Shown: positions 51,220 to 60,305, counted from the stretch's first letter. The stretch: 64,000 bases of DNA from an uncultured Pseudomonadota bacterium (GCA_900696485.1 CAADGG010000108.1:1-64000), one strand, 5' to 3'. Program-made: numbers and translations. Notes: a model not told the origin generated them from the letters alone.

Positions 51220-51951
51220 ATGGATTCGGGAATTGCGGTTGGTTTTGCGCTGTTCGTCTTGTCGAGCCTGATCGTCGGTGCACGACTTCTCTTGCTGGCC
51301 CGGCGGACCGGGGAGGTGCCCGAACTGGCGATCGGCGTCGCATTGGTCGCGGGTGGAGGGCTCAGCTTCCCGCTGCTGATCGGCGCTCTGCTGGTCGGGG
51401 ATCGTTCCTCTCCGGTCGCCACGTTCGCCATCATCGTCGGGACCTTCTGCGGCCACCTCGGCGCCGCCTCGTTGGCGCTCGCGGTGCGACACATCTTCCG
51501 GCCCACGGAGCCATGGGCCCGCGTCCTCCAACTCGGGCTCACCGGAGTCCTGGTGATGGCACTCGCGGCGCGTGCGAGCGACCCCGCGGAGATTCCGCTG
51601 CCCGGCTACGTATTCTGGCCGGGGATGCTCGGGAGTCTGAGCATCTACGCATGGAGCGCCGCCGAGTCGTTCCGTCTCTGGTCGCTGATGCGGCGCCGCG
51701 TCGCGCTGGGTCTGGCGAATCCCGCACTCGCCCGGCGCTTCCTGCTGTGGGGGATCGCCGCCGCGGCCGCCTGCGGGATCTTCACGTCCACGCTGATCAA
51801 TCGAAGCCTCGATCCCGCCCACATGCACCCGACCCTGCTGCTGCTGCAGACCCTTTTCGGCGTGACGGCGGCTGTCGGCATCTGGCTCGCGTTCTTCCCG
51901 ATGCGCCGGCGCAAGGTCTCACCGGGACATCCGGCGCCGCACTCGCTGTGA
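51220..51951 (+). CDS. Seven-helix membrane protein, unknown function
   Basis: A 243-residue protein with seven hydrophobic segments (FALFVLSSLIVGARLLLL; LAIGVALVAGGGLSFPLL; FAIIVGTFCGHLGAASLALAV; LQLGLTGVLVMALAA; FWPGMLGSLSIYAWSAAE; FLLWGIAAAAACGIFTS; LLLLQTLFGVTAAVGIWLAFF). No sensor or enzyme domain follows, and the C-terminus is only RRRKVSPGHPAPHSL. Resembles the membrane part of seven-helix sensor proteins without the output part, but this is a guess. GTG 51217 is one codon upstream. Convergently overlaps the EEP gene by 33 bp. Confidence 0.68.
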   Translation: MDSGIAVGFALFVLSSLIVGARLLLLARRTGEVPELAIGVALVAGGGLSFPLLIGALLVGDRSSPVATFAIIVGTFCGHLGAASLALAVRHIFRPTEPWARVLQLGLTGVLVMALAARASDPAEIPLPGYVFWPGMLGSLSIYAWSAAESFRLWSLMRRRVALGLANPALARRFLLWGIAAAAACGIFTSTLINRSLDPAHMHPTLLLLQTLFGVTAAVGIWLAFFPMRRRKVSPGHPAPHSL

Positions 51952-53067
51952 GCGCGTCTGGGCGCCAACGCGCGAGGACGCGTGCCGAAAGACGGCCGGC
52001 GACGAGCCAACAGGGACCGCCGCGTCCTCCCGTGCCCGCCGCCGCCGTGCTCGCCGCGATCCGCCGGCGAGCACGGCGACGCCGGCCGCCAGCAACGAGA
52101 GGGTCGCCGGCTCCGGGACCACTCGCACCGAGAACACCGCAGACACCGGTTCGTGGTCCGAGAGCTGGACACCCTCGCTGTCGACCCAGTCTGCGGGGAC
52201 CGCATGGCTGAGCACCGTCAGCTCGACATCGCTGCCGCTGCGGTAGAAGATCTTGTCGACGCGCTCGCAGTTCGCGTCGGCGAAATCGACGGCACAACCT
52301 TCCTCCAGAGGCAGCCCTGGCTCCGGGACTACACCTCCACGCGTCAGCTCGAGCCAGACGTCTGCGACGCCGGTCGTCGCGACGAACTCCGGCAGGATGT
52401 CGCCGGCGCGCGTATAGCGGCTGTTGGTGTCGCCGAGCACGATGACGGCACGCCCCTCCGAGGTGGCGAGGAGGAAGTCGGCGATCTGGCGGAGGTTGGA
52501 CCGTCGCGCGGCAAGACTGCCTTCGGCTCCGCCCGCGTCGGCGTGCAGGTTGTAGACGTCGACGAAGACGCCGGGCTCGACTTCGTGACGGGCGAAACTG
52601 AAGCCCTTCGGCGCGAGGCAATCGCTGCCGTTGTCGAGGAGGCCGAAGCATTCGTTCCACGTGACGCGCGTGAAATCGTGAAACGGATGGAACGAGAAGG
52701 TATTGAGGCCGTCCCCGAGCTGTGGAGCCTCCAGGCCGAACTGCGCGGCGAGATCGAGCGTCGCCTGCACGTCCGTCGTGTCCTTCACGGAACGGTAGGG
52801 ATGGTCGATCTCCGCGGTCAGGTCCTCGTGGAACCCGAAGTCCTCCTGGACCGCCACCAGATCGAAGGCGTCGAGCCGCGGGCTGATCTGGGCGTTGTTG
52901 ACCTCCGGGCTCGATCCCGACAGCCCGAGCGGCAGCCCCGCGACGTTGTAGGTGAGGACAGAGAAGGTGCCGGCGACCGCCGTGCCGGGAGCCCCGGTGG
53001 ACAACGCCAGGGCCAGGACGAGCGATCGGATTCCGAGCCCGCCTCGGGACCCGCAGATGACGAGCAT
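51919..53067 (-). CDS. Exported EEP-fold nuclease/phosphatase with PEP-CTERM signal
   Basis: A 382-residue exported protein: signal SLVLALALSTGAPGTAVAG, then an EEP domain with TYNVAGLP, AVQEDFGF, DVYNLHAD, VIVLGDTNSR and LSDHEPVSAVF. A PEP-CTERM-like motif follows (VPEPATLSLLAAGVAVLAGG, SRRARRRR), but about 40 residues continue past the Arg stretch, which is unusual because the signal normally ends the protein. ATG 53067 is preceded by GGAGG with 6-base spacing. Probably a secreted sphingomyelinase- or nuclease-like enzyme; substrate unknown. Confidence 0.8.
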   Translation of the reverse strand: MLVICGSRGGLGIRSLVLALALSTGAPGTAVAGTFSVLTYNVAGLPLGLSGSSPEVNNAQISPRLDAFDLVAVQEDFGFHEDLTAEIDHPYRSVKDTTDVQATLDLAAQFGLEAPQLGDGLNTFSFHPFHDFTRVTWNECFGLLDNGSDCLAPKGFSFARHEVEPGVFVDVYNLHADAGGAEGSLAARRSNLRQIADFLLATSEGRAVIVLGDTNSRYTRAGDILPEFVATTGVADVWLELTRGGVVPEPGLPLEEGCAVDFADANCERVDKIFYRSGSDVELTVLSHAVPADWVDSEGVQLSDHEPVSAVFSVRVVPEPATLSLLAAGVAVLAGGSRRARRRRAREDAAVPVGSSPAVFRHASSRVGAQTRSQRVRRRMSR

Positions 53068-53436
53068 GGGTGACCTCCGGAGCATCTGTCGTGAGCGTTC
53101 TGCGCGGCCGTGGAGGACCAGCGCGAGACAAGGGCGGCGGGTTCTCGCCCTCCCCGTGTGTAGAGTGGCCGGCCAGGGTCGACTCGTGTCGCCTCGAGGC
53201 CTGGTCGCGAATCCGCTGCTCCTCACGCCGCTTCTGCGCCGTCGCGCGCTTCCAGCACCACCGGACGCGATCCCGGCTACCGCCGGCGCCTGAACCGCGG
53301 GGCGGGTCGGAGCCGGGGTTTCCCGGTCATCTGTTTCGAGGTGCCGGGTGCGGATCCGCCGTTCGGACCGCGCGGCCGCAGCCGCCGCGAATCGGACCGG
53401 GCGCCGTCTCGGTCGCGTCCGCTCGGACCGGATTGC
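53068..53436. other. Intergenic region with spaced octamers
   Basis: 369 bp between two genes on the minus strand. TCGGACCG occurs three times at 53363, 53392 and 53423, spaced 29 and 31 bp. No open frame or clear promoter was recognised. It includes the 5' leader of the EEP gene near 53070. Confidence 0.45.
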
Positions 53437-54048
53437 TCAGGTACGCTCGGCGGGCTCGCTCGGCGCCGCCCGGGCCGAGCCTCGGCAGCGCTCCCGGAAC
53501 GCCGTGGGTCCGAGGATCCGGGCGCCGCGATGGCGGGCGCGGTCCGCGAGCTGGCGATCCGCCGTGACGACGACCACGCGCGCCGGATCCGGAGCTCGCC
53601 GGACCGCCGCGAGCAGCCAATCGTCGGCCGATGCGGCGAAGACCACCCGGGGCCCCGCCGGCTCGCCGTCTTCGGGTTCGTCGGCCGGCCGCTGTCCGTC
53701 GAATACGACGACGATCTCGGCGCCCGGAGCGTCGAGCCCGCAGACCAGGTCGACGACCCGGCCGCGCGCCGCCGGACCCCACCAGTCCTTCCGATCGCGT
53801 CCGCGTAGCACGGCGGCGTGGAGCACGTTGAAGCCGTCGACCAGCCAGGCGATGGGCTCGTCCGCGGCCGGCGGCGTCGGTGTGGCTTCAGTCGCTCCGG
53901 TCATGACGGCGCCAGGATACGCAGATCCGGGCGCTTCGGCCGCTCGGGTGGCGACGCCGCCCCCCAACGCGAACGATCCGGCTCCGAGGGCCACGAAGGC
54001 GGCGATCACCGCGGCCGTTCCGAGGGCTTCACGTACGAATCGGTGCAT
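53437..54048 (-). CDS. Membrane-anchored NYN (YacP-like) domain protein
   Basis: A 203-residue protein. Residues about 10-30 (AAVIAAFVALGAGSFALGG) form a signal-anchor or cleavable signal. Residues about 65-185 are a NYN/PIN-like domain of the YacP (Rae1) type: AWLVDGFNVLHAA, IVVVFDGQRP, DDWLLAAVR, VVVVTADRQLADRARHRGARILGP, with the expected acidic residues. YacP/Rae1 is a ribosome-associated RNA endonuclease in Bacillus. The start ATG 54048 has AGGAGG at good spacing, so the membrane segment is real. Its topology would put the domain in the periplasm or keep it cytosolic; unknown. Confidence 0.75.
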   Translation of the reverse strand: MHRFVREALGTAAVIAAFVALGAGSFALGGGVATRAAEAPGSAYPGAVMTGATEATPTPPAADEPIAWLVDGFNVLHAAVLRGRDRKDWWGPAARGRVVDLVCGLDAPGAEIVVVFDGQRPADEPEDGEPAGPRVVFAASADDWLLAAVRRAPDPARVVVVTADRQLADRARHRGARILGPTAFRERCRGSARAAPSEPAERT

Positions 54049-54180
54049 CTTGCGACCTCCTGGCTCGCGGACTCTGGAGCAGGCCTGTGACGGAAGCGGT
54101 CACGAGCCCAGACGCGGATCGGGGGGCCAGCAAGTGCTCTGCTTGCAGCGCTCCGCCCGGTTGCCTACCACCGGGCCCGT

Positions 54181-55089
54181 ATGACAGACCCGAACGCTAC
54201 GACGACCGGGACCGGCTCGTCCCGTGATGCCGTCCTCTCCGTCGGCCTGGTGCAGATGTGCTGCTCCGCGGACGCCGACGAGAACCTGGCGAAGGCGCTG
54301 GCCGGCATCGAAGACGCCGCGGCGCGCGGGGCCCGGCTCGTCGTGCTGCAGGAGCTGTTTCGCACGCCGTACTTCTGCCAGGCCGAGGAGCAGACCCGCT
54401 TCGACCTGGCCGAGTCGATTCCGGGACCGACCACCGAAGCCGTCGCGAAGGTGGCGGCGGCGTGCCGCGTCAGCGTCGTGGCGTCGGTGTTCGAGCGCCG
54501 GGCGCCAGGGCTCTATCACAACACCGCCGTCGTGCTGGACGCCGATGGCACGATCGCCGGCCTCTATCGCAAGATGCACATCCCGGACGACCCGCTGTAC
54601 TTCGAGAAGTTCTACTTCACGCCGGGCGACCTCGGCTTCCGCGCCATCGAGACACGCGTCGGCCGGATCGGCACACTCGTGTGTTGGGATCAGTGGTTCC
54701 CGGAGGCCGCCCGGCTGACGGCGCTGGCCGGCGCCCAGGTGCTCACGATTCCGACGGCGATCGGCTGGGAGACCGGCGTGCGGCCGGAATGGGAGACCGC
54801 CGAGCACGACGCCTGGGAGACGGCGCAGCGCGCGCACGCGATCGCCAACGGCGTCTTCGTCGTGGCGACCAATCGCGTCGGCGTCGAGGAGCGCCTCACG
54901 TTCTGGGGCCAATCCTTCGTCGCCGATCCCTTCGGCCGCATCCTGGCCCGCGCGTCGGCGGATCGCGAGGAGACGCTCGTCGTCGACTGCGACCTGTCGC
55001 AGATCGAGGAAGTCCGCCGCGGCTGGCCGTTCCTGCGCGACCGCCGCATCGACGCCTATGGCGATCTCCTCCAGCGCTTCGGCTCCTGA
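54181..55089 (+). CDS. aguB: N-carbamoylputrescine amidase (nitrilase family)
   Basis: A 302-residue carbon-nitrogen hydrolase converting N-carbamoylputrescine to putrescine, NH3 and CO2. The triad is Glu58 (VLQELF), Lys131 (YRKMHIPDD) and Cys168 (LVCWDQW). HIPDDPLYFEKFYFTPGD is typical of AguB. It is 4 bp upstream of the agmatine deiminase gene, so both belong to one operon converting agmatine to putrescine. Confidence 0.93.
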   Translation: MTDPNATTTGTGSSRDAVLSVGLVQMCCSADADENLAKALAGIEDAAARGARLVVLQELFRTPYFCQAEEQTRFDLAESIPGPTTEAVAKVAAACRVSVVASVFERRAPGLYHNTAVVLDADGTIAGLYRKMHIPDDPLYFEKFYFTPGDLGFRAIETRVGRIGTLVCWDQWFPEAARLTALAGAQVLTIPTAIGWETGVRPEWETAEHDAWETAQRAHAIANGVFVVATNRVGVEERLTFWGQSFVADPFGRILARASADREETLVVDCDLSQIEEVRRGWPFLRDRRIDAYGDLLQRFGS

Positions 55090-55093
55090 CGCC

Positions 55094-56179
55094 ATGGCCA
55101 CGCCGGCCGCGCAGGGCTACCGCTGGCCCGCCGAGTGGGAGCCGCACCGGGCGACGTGGTTGTCCTGGCCGCACAACCTCGAGACGTGGCCGGACAACCT
55201 GGCTGCCGTGCGCGCCAGTTTCGCCGCGCTGGTGGCCGCGCTGGCGCCGCGCGAGACGGTCGAGATCGGGGTGGCCGACGACGCCATGGAGGACGTCGCG
55301 CGCACGGGGATCCGGCGGGCGGGCTGGGATCCCGACCACAACGTCCGATTCCATCGTTGGCCGACCACGGATGCGTGGTGTCGCGACCACGGCCCGATCT
55401 TCGTCGTCCGCCCCGACGGCGCCCGCGCGTTGCTGGACTTCCGCTTCGACAACTGGGGTCGCAAGTATCCCGGCTGGGAGCTGGATGACGCCGTTCCGCG
55501 CCACATCGAGAAGGTGCTCGGGCTGCCGTGCTTCGCGAGCGACGTCGTTCTCGAAGGCGGCGCCATCGATGGTGACGGGCAGGGGACCGTGCTGACGACG
55601 GAAGCCTGTCTGCTGAACGCGAATCGCGGCCCGGGCCGGACCCGCGAACGCATGGAGCAGTTGCTGGCCGATCAGCTCGGCGCCCGGCGCGTGCTGTGGC
55701 TCGGCGACGGCATCGACGGGGACGACACCGACGGCCACGTGGACGACATCGCACGCTTCGTCGCGCCGGGTGTCGTCGTCGCCGCGCTCTGCGAGGATCC
55801 CGCTGACCCGAACCACGCGCCGCTCGCCGAGAACCTGCGACGCCTGCGGGCGATGCGGGATGCGCGCGACGCCGCGCTGACCATCGTGCCGCTGCCGATG
55901 CCGGAGCGTCTCGAGCGAGCGGGCCAGCGCAGTCCGGCGAGCCACGCGAACTTCTATCTGGCCAACGGCGTTGTGCTGGTGCCGACCTTCGGCGGAGCGA
56001 GCGACGCGACGGCGCTGGCGATCCTCGGTGAGCTGTGTCCGGCGCGCGACGTGATCGGAATTCCGTGTGCCGATCTGGTGTCCGGCTTCGGCGCGCTGCA
56101 TTGTGTGACGCAGCAAGAGCCGATCGGAGCCTCGACCCGCGCGCCGTCGGAAGGACGCGAGCCGGATGCGTCCGTCTGA
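55094..56179 (+). CDS. aguA: Agmatine deiminase
   Basis: A 361-residue guanidine-modifying enzyme releasing ammonia from agmatine to make N-carbamoylputrescine. Features: PAEWEPHRATWLSWPHN, TDAWCRDHGPIF, RFDNWGRKY, FVLEGGAID-like VVLEGGAIDGDG, GDDTDGHVDDIARF, and the nucleophile Cys337 in GALHCVTQQEP. Start ATG 55094; five bases separate the aguB stop from it. The ADC/agmatinase side of the pathway is not in the window. Confidence 0.94.
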   Translation: MATPAAQGYRWPAEWEPHRATWLSWPHNLETWPDNLAAVRASFAALVAALAPRETVEIGVADDAMEDVARTGIRRAGWDPDHNVRFHRWPTTDAWCRDHGPIFVVRPDGARALLDFRFDNWGRKYPGWELDDAVPRHIEKVLGLPCFASDVVLEGGAIDGDGQGTVLTTEACLLNANRGPGRTRERMEQLLADQLGARRVLWLGDGIDGDDTDGHVDDIARFVAPGVVVAALCEDPADPNHAPLAENLRRLRAMRDARDAALTIVPLPMPERLERAGQRSPASHANFYLANGVVLVPTFGGASDATALAILGELCPARDVIGIPCADLVSGFGALHCVTQQEPIGASTRAPSEGREPDASV

Positions 56180-56317
56180 TCGCATGAGAGCGTTCTGCAG
56201 GCGCTCGAAAGGCTGCCGAACACGGCGGATTCCGGGACGCGGATCCTTTGCTTTCAGACCGGGATCGGCTATTCCTCGCCTGTTCCCGAACACCCCAATG
56301 GGAGGCGACGAACGGCC

Positions 56318-58039
56318 GTGATGGAATCATTCCGGCACGATGTGATCGTCGTCGGCGGAGGCGGCGCCGGGCTGCGCGCCGCGATCGCCGCCGTCGAGGC
56401 AGACCCGAAGGTCACCGTGGCGCTCGTCTCCAAGGTGTATCCGATGCGCAGCCACACGGTTTCGGCGGAAGGCGGCGCTGCGGCCTACGTCGAAGGCAAG
56501 GGCGACAGCCTCGAGAAGCACGCCTACGACACCGTGAAGGGCTCGGACTTCCTCGCCGCTCAAGACAGCGTCGACTACTTCGTCGAGCAGGCGCCCCTCG
56601 AGCTGACGCGCCTCGAACATTGGGGCTGCCCGTGGAGCCGCAACGACGACGGCACCGTCGCGACGCGGCCCTTCGGTGGCATGGCGGTCCCGCGCACCTG
56701 GTTCGCGGCCGACAAGGTCGGCTTCCACATGCTGCACAGCCTGTTCCAGCATTCACTGCGTTTCGATCGCATCGTCCGCTACGACGAGCACTTCGTGACG
56801 AAGCTCCTCGTCGACGACGGCGCCGTGAAGGGCGTCGCCGCGCTCGACATCCGGTCCGGTGCGATGCGGATGTTCCAGGGCCGCGCAGTGATCCTCGCGA
56901 CCGGTGGCGCCGGCAAGTGTTTCCCGTTCACGACGAACGGCAACATCAAGACCGGCGACGGCATGTCGCTGGCGTACCGCGCCGGCGTCGGGCTCAAGGA
57001 CATGGAGTTCGTCCAGTACCACCCGACGGGCCTGCCGGGCACCGGGATCCTGATCACCGAGGCCTCGCGTGGCGAGGGCGGCTACGTCCTCAACGCCGAA
57101 GGGGAACGCTTCCTGGTGACGCGCGACTACGGGGTCGGCCAGAAGGCGGAACTCGGACCGCGCGACATGATCTCGCGCGCCGAGATCCTCGAGATCGAGG
57201 CCGGGCGCGGCATCAAGGGCCCGTACGGAGAGTTCGTCCAGCTCGATCTCCGCCACCTCGGCGAAGCGAAGATCATGGCCAAGCTGCCCTTCGTCCGGGA
57301 GCTGTCGAAGATCTACGCCGGCGTCGATCCGGTCCACGAGCCGATCCCGATCCGCCCCGTGCTGCACTACATGATGGGGGGCGTCGATACGGATGTTCGC
57401 GGGGCCACGCCGCTGCCGGGTCTCTACGCGGCCGGCGAAGTCGCCTGCGTGTCGATGAACGGCGCCAACCGACTCGGCTCGAACTCGCTGACGGAGTGCC
57501 TGGTCTTCGGCGCGCGCGCCGGCCGGGAAGCCGTGGCGTACGGACGTGGTGCGTCGGACGGCCAGGAAGCTCGGCTGCGGGCTGCGGCGGAAGAAGAGGG
57601 CGCGCGCATCGATGCGCTGCGGGGTCGCAAGCGCGGCAGTGAGAAGATCGCCGCGCTACGCAGTGAGATGCAGACTGCGATGGAGAGCGGCTGCGGCGTC
57701 TATCGCAAGCAGGAGTCGATGCAGCAGGCCGTCTCGGATCTCGCCCGGATCAAGAGCCGCTACGACGACATCGCGCTCGAGGACGCCAGCAAGGTGTTCA
57801 ACACGGAGATCCTCGCGGCGCTCGAGCTCGGCGCGATGCTCGACGTGGCGCAGGCGATCGCCGTGTCGGCCGCGCACCGGACGGAGTCCCGAGGCGCGCA
57901 TGCGTGCCGCGACTTCCCGCAGCGGAACGACCGGGATTTCCTCTACCACTCCATGGTGTTCCACGAGGAGTCCGGACCTCGGCTCGACAAGAAGTCCGTC
58001 ACGATCACGCGATTCCAGCCCGAGGAGCGCAAGTACTGA
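56318..58039 (+). CDS. frdA: Fumarate reductase/succinate dehydrogenase flavoprotein subunit
   Basis: A 573-residue flavoprotein. The FAD loop VVGGGGAGLRAAIA, the covalent-FAD histidine in SHTVSAEGG, the active-site HPTGLPGTGILITEASRGEGG, and LHYMMGGVDTD are present. The sequence (WGCPWSR, FPFTTNGNIKTGDG) resembles fumarate reductases of E. coli and Mycobacterium type. GTG 56318 has GGAGG 12 bases before; ATG 56321 is the next codon. Followed by the iron-sulfur subunit with a 1-base stop/start overlap. Confidence 0.93.
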   Translation: MMESFRHDVIVVGGGGAGLRAAIAAVEADPKVTVALVSKVYPMRSHTVSAEGGAAAYVEGKGDSLEKHAYDTVKGSDFLAAQDSVDYFVEQAPLELTRLEHWGCPWSRNDDGTVATRPFGGMAVPRTWFAADKVGFHMLHSLFQHSLRFDRIVRYDEHFVTKLLVDDGAVKGVAALDIRSGAMRMFQGRAVILATGGAGKCFPFTTNGNIKTGDGMSLAYRAGVGLKDMEFVQYHPTGLPGTGILITEASRGEGGYVLNAEGERFLVTRDYGVGQKAELGPRDMISRAEILEIEAGRGIKGPYGEFVQLDLRHLGEAKIMAKLPFVRELSKIYAGVDPVHEPIPIRPVLHYMMGGVDTDVRGATPLPGLYAAGEVACVSMNGANRLGSNSLTECLVFGARAGREAVAYGRGASDGQEARLRAAAEEEGARIDALRGRKRGSEKIAALRSEMQTAMESGCGVYRKQESMQQAVSDLARIKSRYDDIALEDASKVFNTEILAALELGAMLDVAQAIAVSAAHRTESRGAHACRDFPQRNDRDFLYHSMVFHEESGPRLDKKSVTITRFQPEERKY

Positions 58040-58794
58040 TGGCCCCCGAAACCGGCGAGATGCGCAAGCGGACCTTCGTCGTGACCCGTTTCGATCCCGA
58101 CAAGGATCAGGTCCCGAAGACCCAGACCTACGAGGTGGCCTGCCGTCCGGACTGGAAGGTCCTCGACGCGCTGAACCACATCAAGGACGAGATCGACCCG
58201 ACACTCTCGCACCGCTGGTCCTGCCGGATGGCGGTGTGCGGCAGTTGCGGCATGAACGTCAACGGCGAGCCGAAGCTCACCTGCAAGACGCAGCTCGCGG
58301 ACTACGGCGAGGTCGTCGAGGTCGAGCCGCTCGCGAACTTCCCGATCGTCCGCGATCTCGTGATCGAGATGGACGGGTTCATGGAGAAGTTCAAGTCCGT
58401 GAAGCCGTGGGTGATCGTCGCCAAGGAGAAGGCGGCGGAGGAGGGCCCGAACCGGCAATCGCCGGAGGAGCTGTCGGCCTTCAAGCAGTTCAGCATGTGC
58501 ATCAACTGCATGCTCTGCTACGCGGCGTGCCCGGTCGTCGCGAAGGAGCCGCACTTCCTCGGGCCGGCGGCGATCGCGCTCGGACACCGCTACAACATGG
58601 ACTCGCGCGACGAGGGGGCCGCCGAGCGCAACGAGGTCTTCCGCGGCGAGGGAACGGTGTTCCACTGCTCGTACGCCAACGAGTGCACCGAAGTCTGCCC
58701 GAAGAACGTCGATCCGGCCGCCGCGATCAACCAGGCGAAGCTGAATGCCGTGGTCGATTGGGCGGCTTCGTTCGTCGTCAAGAGGAACGGCTAG
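58039..58794 (+). CDS. frdB: Fumarate reductase/succinate dehydrogenase iron-sulfur subunit
   Basis: A 251-residue protein. The plant-ferredoxin [2Fe-2S] motif is CRMAVCGSCGMNVNG, with a later Cys in LTCKT. The C-terminal [4Fe-4S]/[3Fe-4S] motifs are CINCMLCYAACP and CTEVCPKNVDP. It passes electrons between flavin and the quinone. Its ATG overlaps the frdA stop by one base (TGATG). Confidence 0.95.
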   Translation: MAPETGEMRKRTFVVTRFDPDKDQVPKTQTYEVACRPDWKVLDALNHIKDEIDPTLSHRWSCRMAVCGSCGMNVNGEPKLTCKTQLADYGEVVEVEPLANFPIVRDLVIEMDGFMEKFKSVKPWVIVAKEKAAEEGPNRQSPEELSAFKQFSMCINCMLCYAACPVVAKEPHFLGPAAIALGHRYNMDSRDEGAAERNEVFRGEGTVFHCSYANECTEVCPKNVDPAAAINQAKLNAVVDWAASFVVKRNG

Positions 58795-59235
58795 ATGGCA
58801 CGCGCATCCCATCCGCAGGCGATGACTCCGCACCGGCCCGGCTCGACGCGTACGGCGCCGCCGCAGGTGCCGGATACGTTCTGGTCGCAGCCGCGGATGC
58901 GGACCTACCTGCTCTTCGACGCGACCGGAATTCCGTACCTGGTGCTCGGCCTGATCGTGTTGCGCGTCGCGGTCGCGCTCGGGCGGGGCCCCGAGGCGTG
59001 GCAGGAGCTGATGCGGGATTTCTCGAACCCGCTGTATCTGGTGTTTCACGCGATCGCGCTGATCTCGGTGATCTTCGTCGGCGTGCGGTTCTTCCGGCTG
59101 TTCCCGAAGGCGCAACCGGCCCGGCTCGGGCCGATCAAGCCGCCGCCGCGGCCGGTGATCCATGCGGGTCTGTACGCCGCGTGGATCGCGGTGACGCTGG
59201 CGTTGCTCGTCGTGCTCGGAGGGCTCTGGCCGTGA
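58795..59235 (+). CDS. frdC: Fumarate reductase membrane subunit C
   Basis: A 146-residue membrane anchor similar to E. coli FrdC: hydrophobic LVLGLIVLRVAVAL, GPEAWQELMRDFSNPLYLVFHAIALISVIF in pieces, and a third helix AAWIAVTLALLVVLGG. No heme-binding histidine set of the SdhC kind is obvious. ATG directly follows the frdB stop. Confidence 0.87.
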   Translation: MARASHPQAMTPHRPGSTRTAPPQVPDTFWSQPRMRTYLLFDATGIPYLVLGLIVLRVAVALGRGPEAWQELMRDFSNPLYLVFHAIALISVIFVGVRFFRLFPKAQPARLGPIKPPPRPVIHAGLYAAWIAVTLALLVVLGGLWP

Positions 59236-59591
59236 AGACGCTGCTGCTCCGCCTCGAACCGGTCATCTGGTTGCTGTTCGGCGCTGGCATCCTGCTCGGG
59301 ACGCTGCTGTTGCCCGGCTATCTGCTCGCAGTGACGCTGGGCGCACCGCTCGGCCTGCTGCCGGATGGCGCGATGTCGTACGAGCGCGCCTACACCCTGG
59401 CATCCCACCCGATCGGACGCGTGCTGTTGCTGGCGCTGATCGCGCTGCCGCTGTGGAAGGGCGCCCATCACGTGCGCGCGCTGCTCGCCGACTGGCTCGG
59501 CCATGGTCCGGACCCGGTGATCGGCTCGCTGCTCTACGCGATCGCCGCGGCCGGCAGCCTCGCGGGGATCTACGCCGTCCTGACGCTCTGA
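59232..59591 (+). CDS. frdD: Fumarate reductase membrane subunit D
   Basis: A 119-residue membrane subunit matching E. coli FrdD: RLEPVIWLLFGAGILLG, LLPDGAMSYERAYTL, IGRVLLLALIALPLWKGAHHVRALL. Starts GTG 59232 overlapping the frdC stop (GTGA). It completes a four-subunit frdABCD operon. Confidence 0.88.
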   Translation: MKTLLLRLEPVIWLLFGAGILLGTLLLPGYLLAVTLGAPLGLLPDGAMSYERAYTLASHPIGRVLLLALIALPLWKGAHHVRALLADWLGHGPDPVIGSLLYAIAAAGSLAGIYAVLTL

Positions 59592-59805
59592 CCGGGCCGC
59601 CGAAGGTCGCGGTCGACGGCTCGGCCCTGCCCGCCTCCGGGTCCGGGCCCCATCTGAGTCGGGGCCCGATCGACCGATCGCCGGCCTTCCGCCGACGCGC
59701 CGCCTTGACGCGTCCCAAACCGTGTTTACTTCTGATTGCGTCCGTCGTTCTCGCCTGCCCCCGGGGTCGGCGAAGCCGAACGATGAGAACAGGAGGACAC
59801 GAATC

Positions 59806-60270
59806 ATGGCTTTCCCCAGTATTTTCCGCGGACACCCGATCAGCGCGTTCGACGAGGCCGGCGATCCGGTCGGACCCTTGGAGCGAGCCCTCGAGAATCT
59901 GTGGCGCGGTTCCGGGGCGCCGACGTCAGCGACGCCCGCCGGCCACTTCGCCCCGCGCATCGATGTCGTCGAGCGCGCGGCCGAGTATCTCGTGACGGCC
60001 GAGCTGCCGGGCCTCGAGGAGAAGGACTTCCAGCTCGAGGTGCACGGCAACGTGATGATCTTGACGGGAGAGAAGCGCACCGAGCACGAGGAAGAGCGCA
60101 AGGGCTGGCGCTGGAGCGAGCGCTCCTACGGCAACTTCCGGCGCTCGATCCAGCTCCCCGTCGAGGTGGCTTCGGACAAGGCGTCGGCGGCGTTCAAGAA
60201 CGGCGTGCTGACCGTGACGCTGCCGAAGGCGGAACACGCGCGAGTGCGACAGATTCCGGTGACGTCCTAG
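59806..60270 (+). CDS. Small heat-shock protein (Hsp20/alpha-crystallin family)
   Basis: A 154-residue chaperone. The alpha-crystallin domain covers about 45-150: PRIDVVERAAEYLVTAELPGLEEKDFQLEV, GEKRTEHEEERKGWRWSERSYGNFRRSIQLP (in pieces), and AAFKNGVLTVTLPKAE. The IxI-like C-terminal end is IPV. AGGAGG is 9 bases before ATG 59806. A TTGACG at 59705-59710 with TTTACT/TACTTC shortly after is a weak candidate promoter. A strong hairpin terminator follows the gene. Confidence 0.93.
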   Translation: MAFPSIFRGHPISAFDEAGDPVGPLERALENLWRGSGAPTSATPAGHFAPRIDVVERAAEYLVTAELPGLEEKDFQLEVHGNVMILTGEKRTEHEEERKGWRWSERSYGNFRRSIQLPVEVASDKASAAFKNGVLTVTLPKAEHARVRQIPVTS

Positions 60271-60305
60271 CGATCCGGCGGACCTCGCCGGCTGCCGGAC
60301 ACGAT

